7,778 bases of DNA from J089 sp964549745 (lineage in GTDB: Bacteria; Fidelibacterota; Marinisomatia; Marinisomatales; J089): NCBI GenBank assembly GCA_964549745.1, contig CAZJWP010000107.1, positions 1-7,778 on the forward strand, read 5' to 3'. Position numbers and translations under genes: made by a program. The notes beneath the pieces were generated by a model. That model searched no databases. It worked only from the letters and a program-made list of their open reading frames with translations, and was not told the DNA's origin. Below, in pieces: positions 1 to 5,559 of the stretch (its first letter is position 1; each line of letters begins with the position of its first letter).

Positions 1-1
1 C

Positions 2-52
2 AAACCGGAAAAAGTGATACCAATGGATGACGACGATTTCTCCGAATTTTGA
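2..52 (+). CDS. Chemoreceptor (MCP), C-terminal end only; gene starts upstream of the window
   Basis: Only the last 16 codons and the TGA stop are visible, reading KPEKVIPMDDDDFSEF. The same kind of tail occurs, in a detached frame, after the next receptor (KPEKVISLDDEDFSEF at 2266-2313), which identifies this as the end of another methyl-accepting chemotaxis protein. A lysine/proline linker, then an acidic stretch, then an aromatic-x-x-aromatic end (F-S-E-F) fits the C-terminal pentapeptide tether that binds CheR and, in some bacteria, CheB or CheD (compare NWETF in enteric receptors). Nothing of the sensor or signalling domain is visible, so ligand and class are unknown. The identification rests on similarity to the neighbour's tail and on the chemotaxis context. 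Confidence 0.7.
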   Translation, partial: KPEKVIPMDDDDFSEF

Positions 53-150
53 AAATAGTATGAAGTCTAATGGAACAGGAAACAGTGCACAAAACAAAAT
101 ACCTGCGTTTCCCGGTGAACCGTCTAACAATGGCAGAATTCATCGCAATT

Positions 151-156
151 AAGGAG
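151..156 (+). promoter_or_regulatory. Ribosome binding site that fixes the receptor start at 165
   Basis: AAGGAG is a strong Shine-Dalgarno match lying 8 bases before ATG 165. The in-frame GTG at 156 overlaps this motif and so cannot use it. The translated start is therefore most likely ATG 165, nine bases after the longest possible start. Confidence 0.75.
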
Positions 157-164
157 TGAAAGCC

Positions 165-566
165 ATGAGTTCATTCGGAATGAAAATGAAAAAAGTCTCT
201 ATTGGTACAAAGCTACCCTTAGCTATCTTGTTAACGATCACGATTTTATTGGGCGTATCATTCTTTCTGTTAATTAACAGGCAGAATAATATTGACCTGA
301 ATGTTAAAATCGAAAATTCTGTTGCGACGGCTAATGTTGTGGATCAGAGCATTAAATATTCGATGCTTCAAGGTGAAATGGATGCTGTTGAAGAGATGAT
401 ATCAAATACGGCAGGGAAGAATGGCATAAAAACAGTAACACTGTTTGATTCAAAAGGGAAAGTGTTTACTTCAAGTGACCGTTCCTTAGCGGATATGACA
501 TCAAATGACAGCTATCTACTTTCTGCAATTATCAAAAGGGAAATACGGTTGATGATTCGCATTTGA
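165..566 (+). CDS. Chemoreceptor N-terminal fragment: TM1 and first part of the periplasmic sensor
   Basis: The fragment has 133 residues from ATG 165. A basic N-terminus (residues 6-16, several Lys) is followed by one hydrophobic segment at about residues 17-37, the first transmembrane helix of a receptor. Residues 38-125 form the start of an extracytoplasmic sensor domain with the pattern VTLFDSKGKVFTSSD at about residues 97-111, typical of PAS-like/Cache-like periplasmic sensors. The last eight residues (after R125) are out of frame: the reading EIRLMIRI ends at TGA 564-566, whereas the neighbouring phase gives GNTVDDSH and runs straight into the next fragment. Restoring one G in the AAAAGGG run at 534-540 joins the two. 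The strong ribosome site at 151-156 supports the start. Alone, this fragment would be an inert membrane-anchored piece. Confidence 0.75.
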   Translation: MSSFGMKMKKVSIGTKLPLAILLTITILLGVSFFLLINRQNNIDLNVKIENSVATANVVDQSIKYSMLQGEMDAVEEMISNTAGKNGIKTVTLFDSKGKVFTSSDRSLADMTSNDSYLLSAIIKREIRLMIRI

Positions 567-2194
567 ACGATGGGAAAATCACTTGCTATACTCCAATTCT
601 GATCGAAGAAGATTGTCAAACCTGTCATTCGGAGATGGCAGTGGGAGACGTTAATGGTGTTTTGAGAGTTGATGTTGATTCTGAGGATATCATCGCACGC
701 AATGCATCAAATAAATATCTGGAGTACGGATCGCTCCTTATCTTGATTGTCGTCACTACGGGATTGTTGTATTTCCTGACTCAAAGCATCGTCATAAAAC
801 CCATTCAATCACTGGCAAAGTCAGCCGATGCGATTGCGAACGGAAAATTTGATGAACAAATCAATATAGAATCAGAAGATGAAATCGGAGATTTAGCGAA
901 ATCGCTCAAATTGGTAGTCCACAATGTGAAAGAAAAAATAAATATTCTAAATAAAGTACCTGCTCCTATCATGGCTGTCGATAAGGATTTTACGATTCAG
1001 TTCATGAATCCGACAGGCGCCGGGCTTGGTAATCGCACACCTGAGCAATGTGTCGGGATGAAATGTTACAACCATTTCAAAACAACTCATTGTCGGACGG
1101 AAAACTGCGCAGTTAGTCAGGCGATGAAATATGATAGAATCACTACGGAAAAGACGGTGGCAAAACCCTTGGACACTGAAATCCCAATTCAATATACCGG
1201 AACAGCCGTAAAAGATAATAACAATGAGATTATTGGTGCCGTTGAGTATGTCACTGATATTACTGAAATCGATGCCTTGATGAAAGAAACTGATCATGTG
1301 GTAGAAACCGTATCCAAAGTGATGGAAGCTGCGGCTAATAAAGATCTCTCACAACAAATTGCAGAAGAATTTACAGGTAAGTTTGTGGACCTGAGGGAGA
1401 ATGTCAATAAAACCCTCCATAATTTGGATGTTGCCATGGGACAGGTCAATTCAGCTGTGTCACAGGTTTCAGCAGCTAGTACACAGATTTCGGAGGGAAG
1501 TCAGTCACTGGCTGAAGGCGCAAACGAACAGGCCAGTTCTCTTGAGGAAGTTTCCAGCAGCCTTGAAGAGATGTCTTCCATGACAGAGCAAAATTCGCAG
1601 AATGCAAACCAGGCTGCCAAACTGTCGGGGAAATCCAAAGAGGATGCGAAACGCGGTGATGGCGCAATGTTAAAGATGACGAATGCGATCACAAAGATTA
1701 AAGAATCCTCCGATGAAACGGCAAAAATATTAAAAACGATTGATGATATTGCGTTTCAAACCAACTTGCTGGCTCTGAACGCAGCCGTTGAAGCGGCACG
1801 TGCCGGTGATGCCGGAAAAGGATTTGCCGTGGTAGCAGAAGAAGTGAGGAGTTTAGCTCAAAAGTCAGCGGAAGCAGCAAAAAATACTTCCAAGATGATC
1901 AACGAATCGGTGACCAATTCGGAAGCGGGCGTTCAAATTACACAAGAAGTGGCCGAAGTCCTGAAATCGATTGTCGAAGGTGCGACAAAGGTCAATGACC
2001 TGGTGACGGAGATCAATGCTGCCTCTAAGGAGCAGACAACCGGTATTGAACAAATCAATATCGCTGTGGCAGAGATGAACAAAGTGACCCAACAGAATGC
2101 AGCCAATTCCGAAGAATCGGCTAGCGCTTCTGAAGAACTGAACAGCCAGGCAGAAGAGTTAAATGCCCTGGTGGGAGATTTTCGGATTTCGTAA
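563..2194 (+). CDS. Chemoreceptor main fragment: CxxCH sensor half, TM2, HAMP, Cys-rich PAS, MCP signalling domain
   Basis: The fragment is open from upstream of TTG 563, but that TTG is not a convincing start (no ribosome site); this is the continuation of the gene starting at 165. Residues here count from TTG 563. C18-Q-T-C-H22 is a c-type heme attachment site in the extracytoplasmic half-domain. TM2 is about 55-78, HAMP about 79-125, and a PAS domain about 128-237 with four cysteines (C163, C168, C177, C182). A HAMP-like linker follows at about 255-290 (DLSQQIAEEFTGKF). The MCP domain includes methylation-type Glu pairs near 328-329 and 335-336, and the hairpin tip around 393-432 with IAFQTNLLALNAAVEAARAG. 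Geobacter chemoreceptors with periplasmic heme-c PAS-like domains are the closest family type I know. The reading ends at VGDFRIS-stop, short of the tether that follows in another frame. Probable role: redox- or gas-linked taxis receptor signalling through CheW/CheA. Ligand not deducible. Confidence 0.85.
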   Translation: MNDGKITCYTPILIEEDCQTCHSEMAVGDVNGVLRVDVDSEDIIARNASNKYLEYGSLLILIVVTTGLLYFLTQSIVIKPIQSLAKSADAIANGKFDEQINIESEDEIGDLAKSLKLVVHNVKEKINILNKVPAPIMAVDKDFTIQFMNPTGAGLGNRTPEQCVGMKCYNHFKTTHCRTENCAVSQAMKYDRITTEKTVAKPLDTEIPIQYTGTAVKDNNNEIIGAVEYVTDITEIDALMKETDHVVETVSKVMEAAANKDLSQQIAEEFTGKFVDLRENVNKTLHNLDVAMGQVNSAVSQVSAASTQISEGSQSLAEGANEQASSLEEVSSSLEEMSSMTEQNSQNANQAAKLSGKSKEDAKRGDGAMLKMTNAITKIKESSDETAKILKTIDDIAFQTNLLALNAAVEAARAGDAGKGFAVVAEEVRSLAQKSAEAAKNTSKMINESVTNSEAGVQITQEVAEVLKSIVEGATKVNDLVTEINAASKEQTTGIEQINIAVAEMNKVTQQNAANSEESASASEELNSQAEELNALVGDFRIS

Positions 2195-2316
2195 GATTCA
2201 AAACTCCTTGTTTCCAGGGAAAGCCGGGATCGCTACATAAAAAAACAAATGCCAAAAAGAATCTGAAACCCGAGAAAGTGATTTCTCTTGACGATGAGGA
2301 TTTCTCCGAGTTTTAG
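2191..2316 (+). other. Detached C-terminal linker and CheR-tether pentapeptide of the chemoreceptor
   Basis: Immediately after the receptor stop, the +1-phase frame is open for 41 codons. It encodes a basic, Lys/Asn-rich linker (LHKKTNAKKNLK near 2233-2268), then KPEKVISLDDEDFSEF and a TAG stop at 2314-2316. This 16-residue end differs from the upstream receptor's tail at only three positions. A flexible basic linker, acidic patch and aromatic-x-x-aromatic terminus are the normal arrangement of CheR-binding tails. The frame has no start codon or ribosome site of its own, so as written it is not translated. It is best read as the true end of the receptor displaced by a one-base loss between about 2180 and 2194. 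Confidence 0.75.
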
Positions 2317-2443
2317 TAAGAACTCCAAGACCCGGTTGACCAATTCAATTCGAGATAGAAGCATAGAATAAATAACGATTTGGTTTGTTTCGAAATTAGA
2401 ACAAAGCTCCGGAATGAATCGGAAATCAAATTGTTAACGATTA
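2317..2443 (+). other. Intergenic gap before cheR; probable but unlocated promoter region
   Basis: This 127-base AT-rich gap is the largest genuine intergenic interval inside the gene series and would be a natural place for a promoter of the cheR-onward operon. TTGACC at 2336-2341 resembles a -35 box, but the best -10-like match (TAGAAT, 2364-2369) is 22 bases away, too far for a normal promoter. A weak AT-rich inverted pair (TTTGTT/AACAAA, near 2385-2405) is present without a T-run. I cannot assign a specific regulatory site. Confidence 0.3.
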
Positions 2444-3280
2444 ATGGGAAATAGGATTGTGACGAATTTTGATCTGGAACTCAAAGCAAAAACATTTGAC
2501 CGAATTAGAACGATCGTTTATGAACGCAGCGGTATTTCGCTGAATGACAGTAAACGTGCCCTTGTTTCAGCGAGGATCGGAAAAAGGCTGCGGGCCTTAA
2601 GTTTGCCGGATTATGAAAGATATCTGGACGTTCTGGCAAATGACAAAGAGGGAAACGAAGTTGTTCAGCTTCTGGATGTCATCTCAACAAATGTGACCAG
2701 TTTTTTCCGTGAGAACGACCATTTTGAGTTTATTAAAAAAGTATTCCCTGAATGGTTGAAAAGCGGGCAGACCCGGTTTCGTTTTTGGTCGGCTGCCAGT
2801 TCGACCGGGGAGGAGCCATATTCACTTGCAATCACCTTGCTGGAATCAGGCGAAAACGTAAAAACTGATATTCGGATCCTGGCGACAGATATATCAACAA
2901 GAGTATTGCAACGCAGCCTTCAGGGTGTCTATAAGGAAAGACAAATGAAAACGGTTCCCCGGTCAATCCGGAAAAAATATTTTAATATTTCCGGGAATGG
3001 TGACGATAAAGAATATAGGGTGAAGGAATCACTAAAAAAGATGATTGCATTCAAGCGATTGAATCTCTCCAAACCGCCCTTCCCGATGAAAGGACCAATG
3101 GACGTAGTTTTCTGCTGCAATGTGATGATCTATTTTGACAATTCCGGAAGGAAAATACTGGTTGACGATATTTATCGATTGCTTAAATCTGGCGGATATT
3201 TAATCGTAGGACATGCGGAAAGTCTGGCTGGTATCAAAACAGAATTCCGTGCAGTACAACCATCAATTTATGTGAAATAA
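2444..3280 (+). CDS. cheR: Chemotaxis protein methyltransferase CheR
   Basis: CheR transfers methyl groups from S-adenosylmethionine to receptor glutamates during adaptation. The 278 residues match the family's usual length. An N-terminal helical domain (about 10-85) is followed by STNVTSFFRE (81-90, with the conserved Arg89). The SAM-binding fold carries FWSAASSTGEEPYS (114-127) and ATDIS (147-151), and NVMIYF (226-231) and the C-terminal GHAES region are present. The beta-subdomain at about 165-207, which binds receptor pentapeptides in enteric CheR, appears full length, agreeing with the DFSEF tails of the two receptors upstream. One oddity: the usual FCRNVMIYF motif reads FCCNVMIYF (Cys225). 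No strong ribosome site precedes ATG 2444; GTG 2459, with GGGA 9 bases before it, is an alternative start giving a protein 5 residues shorter. It is first in the run of intact genes and probably heads the operon. Confidence 0.96.
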   Translation: MGNRIVTNFDLELKAKTFDRIRTIVYERSGISLNDSKRALVSARIGKRLRALSLPDYERYLDVLANDKEGNEVVQLLDVISTNVTSFFRENDHFEFIKKVFPEWLKSGQTRFRFWSAASSTGEEPYSLAITLLESGENVKTDIRILATDISTRVLQRSLQGVYKERQMKTVPRSIRKKYFNISGNGDDKEYRVKESLKKMIAFKRLNLSKPPFPMKGPMDVVFCCNVMIYFDNSGRKILVDDIYRLLKSGGYLIVGHAESLAGIKTEFRAVQPSIYVK

Positions 3281-3344
3281 ACCGGGGCCGATTTGAATTT
3301 CATTACTTCAATTGCACGAATGATAACCGATAAGTAGCAGTAGG

Positions 3345-3821
3345 ATGCTTCAATCGGTAGGAATCTCGGATTTTAAGGTCAGTGGCGACCCGGAAGATGT
3401 AATCATCACCTATTCTCTGGGTTCCTGTGTCGGGTTAACCTTGTATGATCCGGTTGCCGGAGTCGGGGGAATGGTTCACTGTATGCTGCCGCTCTCACAT
3501 GTTAATCCGGAAAAAGCCCAGTTGAATCCCGCAATGTTTACCGACACGGGTGTCCAGCTATTAATCCAATCCGTATATGATCAGGGGGCGAAGCGCGACC
3601 GGCTCATTGCTAAAGTGGCCGGAGGTGCGCAACTTCTGGATCATAAACACATCTTCCGCATTGGCGAACGTAACTATACGGTCTTGAGAAAAGTTCTGTG
3701 GAAGAATAATATCCTGATCAAATCAGAAGAAGTGGGCGGCGCAAAATCCCGAACCATGCTTTTGTACATGAAAGACGGGCGCACCACCATAAAAAATAAA
3801 GGGCAGGAGGTCGAGTTATGA
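3345..3821 (+). CDS. cheD: Chemoreceptor glutamine deamidase CheD
   Basis: CheD converts specific receptor glutamines to glutamates and, where CheC/CheX-type phosphatases exist, can be coupled to them. The protein has 158 residues, the normal family size. The family signature TYSLGSCVGLTLYDP (22-36) contains the nucleophile Cys28; GGMVHCMLP (41-49) contains the partner His45, and Thr22 completes the expected active-site set. KVAGGAQLL (about 90-98) and the later VGGAKSRTMLLY region are also family-like. The start ATG 3345 has only TAGG directly before it, with no well-spaced ribosome site, but no other usable start codon exists before the in-frame stop upstream, so the start is probably right. 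Its stop overlaps the start of the next gene (ATGA at 3818-3821). It sits with cheR, as expected for a receptor-modification module. Its likely substrate is the set of receptors encoded upstream and elsewhere. Confidence 0.95.
   Translation: MLQSVGISDFKVSGDPEDVIITYSLGSCVGLTLYDPVAGVGGMVHCMLPLSHVNPEKAQLNPAMFTDTGVQLLIQSVYDQGAKRDRLIAKVAGGAQLLDHKHIFRIGERNYTVLRKVLWKNNILIKSEEVGGAKSRTMLLYMKDGRTTIKNKGQEVEL
3805..3810 (+). promoter_or_regulatory. Ribosome binding site for the HDOD gene, inside the end of cheD
   Basis: AGGAGG lies 7 bases before ATG 3818, within the last codons of cheD. With the ATGA overlap it indicates translational coupling as well as strong independent initiation for the downstream gene. 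Confidence 0.7.
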
Positions 3822-4663
3822 CCCAACGCGATCAAATCATTGCTCGTTTGGATTCGATTCCGAAAATGCCCGCAATGGTTGTCAAAGTGACTCAAATGTT
3901 GAACGATCCTGAAGTGAGTTTTAAAGCTTTGGCTGATGTTCTGCAATACGATCCCGGATTAACAGCAAATATTCTTCGCTTAGCGAACTCCGCTTATTTT
4001 GGGTTTGCCAGTAAAATCAATTCAGTACACCAGGGGATGGTTCGCTTGGGGACTAAACGAATCTATGAACTGGCAGTAGCCGCAGCTATCGGACCTTTCG
4101 CTCAACAGGCGATAAAAGGGTATGATCTTTCCCCGCGGAAATTGTGGGAACATTCCATGGCGGTTGCGGTGGGAACGGAAGAGCTGGCCAAATTATTGAA
4201 AATCCCTGCACCCGAATTCGCTTTTACCGCCGGGTTGTTGCACGATATTGGGAAAATTGTTTTGGGAACATTTATCGAAGTCGACCCGGAACCAATATTT
4301 AAACTGGTTCGCGAAGAGAAAATTGCATTCAATGAAGCAGAGACACAAATCCTGGGAATCAATCACGCTGAAGTGGGAGCCCTTTTATTTGAACGGTGGA
4401 ATTTGCCGGAATCAATCATTCAGGTTATTCAATGGCACCATGAACCGGAATCCCACGAGGACAGCAGCAAAGTGACGGCGCTGGTTCACGCGGCGGATAT
4501 GATTGCTTTGATGTCCGGTATTGGGACAGGGCGGGATGGTTTGCGCTATCGTCCTTCCCAACAAGTAGTAGGTCAGTTAAATTTGACCACCGATATCATC
4601 GAAATGTGCTCAAGTCAAATCCTGGAGAAAGTGAACGAATTGATCCATGTTTTCGCACCATAA
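3818..4663 (+). CDS. HDOD-domain protein with HD metal-ligand residues retained
   Basis: The 281 residues form a single HDOD (HD-related output) domain and little else. The N-terminus MTQRDQIIARLDSIPKMPAM and the LQYDPGLTANILRLANSAYFG region (about 42-62) are hallmark HDOD sequence. The HD part keeps a full ladder of possible metal ligands: H112 (WEHSMA), H142-D143 (LLHDIGK), H183 (NHAEVGA), H207-H208 (WHHEP) and D227 (HAADMIA). No GYP signature is present, so it is not a standard HD-GYP cyclic-di-GMP phosphodiesterase. HDOD proteins are generally signalling adaptors or outputs whose biochemical role is poorly defined. Its place between cheD and a CheY-like receiver, with ATGA overlap to cheD and 17 bases to the receiver, suggests it acts in or is controlled by this chemotaxis pathway, possibly through the receiver. 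Enzymatic activity is possible from the ligands but unproven. Confidence 0.92.
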   Translation: MTQRDQIIARLDSIPKMPAMVVKVTQMLNDPEVSFKALADVLQYDPGLTANILRLANSAYFGFASKINSVHQGMVRLGTKRIYELAVAAAIGPFAQQAIKGYDLSPRKLWEHSMAVAVGTEELAKLLKIPAPEFAFTAGLLHDIGKIVLGTFIEVDPEPIFKLVREEKIAFNEAETQILGINHAEVGALLFERWNLPESIIQVIQWHHEPESHEDSSKVTALVHAADMIALMSGIGTGRDGLRYRPSQQVVGQLNLTTDIIEMCSSQILEKVNELIHVFAP

Positions 4664-4680
4664 CCAAATGAGGCAGAATT

Positions 4681-5064
4681 ATGGCCTTTAATATTCTTAT
4701 CGTAGACGATTCAGCCACCGTACGGGCTGTGATCGAAAAAACCTTACACATCGCCGGTGTGGACGTCGGCGAAATCTTTAAAGCTGAAAACGGGAAAGAA
4801 GCATTGGAAATCATTGGTAATAATTGGGTGGATATTATCCTGTCCGATATCAATATGCCGGTGATGGGCGGAATTGAAATGATCGAGAAAATGTCCGAAG
4901 ATGGTTTATTAAAAACGATTCCGGTGATTGTCGTCTCTACGGAGGGAAGCAGCACCCGAATAGAACAATTGAAATCCAAAGGTGTGCGCGGGTATATCCG
5001 AAAACCGTTTACACCCGAAATAGTCAAGCAAATGGTTGACGATATTATGGGAGTACCTCGATGA
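4681..5064 (+). CDS. CheY-like single-domain response regulator (first of two)
   Basis: A stand-alone receiver of 127 residues. The acidic pocket is D9-D10, the phospho-acceptor is D56 in LSDINMP, the switch hydroxyl is S86, the aromatic switch is Y105, and the conserved lysine is K108 in RKPF. No output domain follows, so it acts by protein contact when phosphorylated, presumably by CheA. GAGG at 4670-4673 lies 7 bases before the start. Its stop overlaps the start of the CheX-family gene (ATGA, 5061-5064), which makes that phosphatase its likely partner. The receiver at 6665 is the more classical CheY (DWNMP motif); this one reads INMPVMGG, with Gly where Asp or Asn is common in the P-x-M-x-G loop. 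It could drive motor control, act as a phosphate sink, or signal to the neighbouring HDOD protein; sequence alone does not decide. Confidence 0.93.
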   Translation: MAFNILIVDDSATVRAVIEKTLHIAGVDVGEIFKAENGKEALEIIGNNWVDIILSDINMPVMGGIEMIEKMSEDGLLKTIPVIVVSTEGSSTRIEQLKSKGVRGYIRKPFTPEIVKQMVDDIMGVPR

Positions 5065-5528
5065 ATGGAGAACGGAAAGAAATAATACAGGATTCCTTTT
5101 GCAATGTCTTGGAACAAGTGGCCTTTATGTTCGGCGAAGCCTGTTCGAAAGACGAGATATCGGACGATAAGAAATCTTACGTCCAGGCCAAAATGACCTA
5201 TTCCGGAGATTTCCCCGGTCATGCATCCATCACGGTTCCAATCGATATGTGTCCGGTGATTGCCGCAAATATTCTGGGAGTGATCGAAGACGATGAACAG
5301 GCATTCAACCTTGCAACCGATTCATTGAAGGAAGTTCTGAATATCAGCTGCGGATTGTGCCTTACAAGTATTGCCGGAGAAACAAAATTGTTTGATCTTT
5401 CGGTACCTCAGATCAACGAACTGGATCAATCATCCTGGAAAACCATAATTGCAAGCGAAGCGTCGATCGGTTTGATTGTCGATGATTTCCCTGTTCTGGT
5501 TGAATTTGTTGCGGAAAACGGTGAGTAA
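5061..5528 (+). CDS. cheX: CheX/CheC-family CheY-P phosphatase-like protein
   Basis: A 155-residue protein of the CheX/CheC fold, which dephosphorylates CheY-type receivers. The diagnostic motif is present once: D87-x3-E91-x2-N94 followed 21 residues later by P116, close to the family pattern (D/S)x3Ex2N...P. Residues E91 and N94 are those expected to enter the receiver active site. The N-terminal half (DSFCNVLEQVAFMF, 11-24) resembles the matching helix but lacks a second E-x2-N, so only one active face is seen, as in CheX rather than two-site CheC. GGGAG at 5049-5053 lies 7 bases before ATG, and the start overlaps the preceding receiver stop, implying co-translation with that receiver. It may also bind CheD, as CheC does, but no sequence feature here proves it. 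Family assignment is good; the exact CheX versus CheC-like label is less certain. Confidence 0.82.
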   Translation: MNGERKEIIQDSFCNVLEQVAFMFGEACSKDEISDDKKSYVQAKMTYSGDFPGHASITVPIDMCPVIAANILGVIEDDEQAFNLATDSLKEVLNISCGLCLTSIAGETKLFDLSVPQINELDQSSWKTIIASEASIGLIVDDFPVLVEFVAENGE

Positions 5529-5559
5529 AATATCTGATGTTAAACGAACAAGATTGTAA

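Larger units (their letters stand above)
165..2316 (+). pseudogene. Heme-c-type chemoreceptor (MCP), whole locus, interrupted by two frameshifts
   Basis: Read through two corrected single-base losses, this locus encodes one chemoreceptor of about 717 residues: short cytoplasmic N-terminus, TM1, periplasmic sensor with CxxCH, TM2, HAMP, PAS, HAMP-like linker, MCP methylation/signalling coiled coil, Lys-rich linker and DFSEF tail. Frame moves from codon phase 0 to phase 2 around 537-540 (AAAAGGG run) and from phase 2 to phase 1 between about 2180 and 2194. Both are the loss of one base. Coding sense is preserved on each side of both breaks, so the lesions are recent or are sequencing/assembly errors. 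No classical X-XXY-YYZ slippery heptamer lies in the needed phase at either site, so programmed frameshifting is not supported. As written, the protein would be made as separate pieces and would be non-functional as a transmembrane sensor. Confidence 0.75.

Noticed and set aside
131..147. TGGCAGAATTCATCGCA as a sigma-54 promoter
   Set aside because: The GG and GC elements are 13 rather than 12 bases apart, the -12 part is poor, and transcription would begin at about the start codon.
60..152. Small open frame of 30 codons (ATG 60 to TAA 150-152) between the two receptors
   Set aside because: No ribosome site precedes it, composition is Asn/Ser/Gly-rich without any recognisable motif, and its stop merely overlaps the ribosome site of the next gene. 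Likely chance.
530..566. Programmed -1 frameshifting in the receptor
   Set aside because: No slippery heptamer in the correct phase (zero-frame codons are AAA AGG GAA), and the A and G runs are too short for transcriptional slippage; a one-base loss is simpler.
2336..2369. TTGACC...TAGAAT as a sigma-70 promoter for cheR
   Set aside because: The spacer is 22 bases, well outside the 16-18 usually needed.
3307..3333. ACCGATAA before cheD as a sigma-28 flagellar -10 box
   Set aside because: The -10 match is good, but the -35 region at the right distance matches only about half of TAAAGTTT and the start of transcription would almost coincide with the start codon.
4596..5222. Long minus-strand open frame (208 codons) opposite the HDOD/receiver/CheX genes
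   Set aside because: It lies antisense to three well-recognised proteins, shows no family motif, and has low-complexity Ile/Ser/Thr composition typical of reverse-strand shadows.
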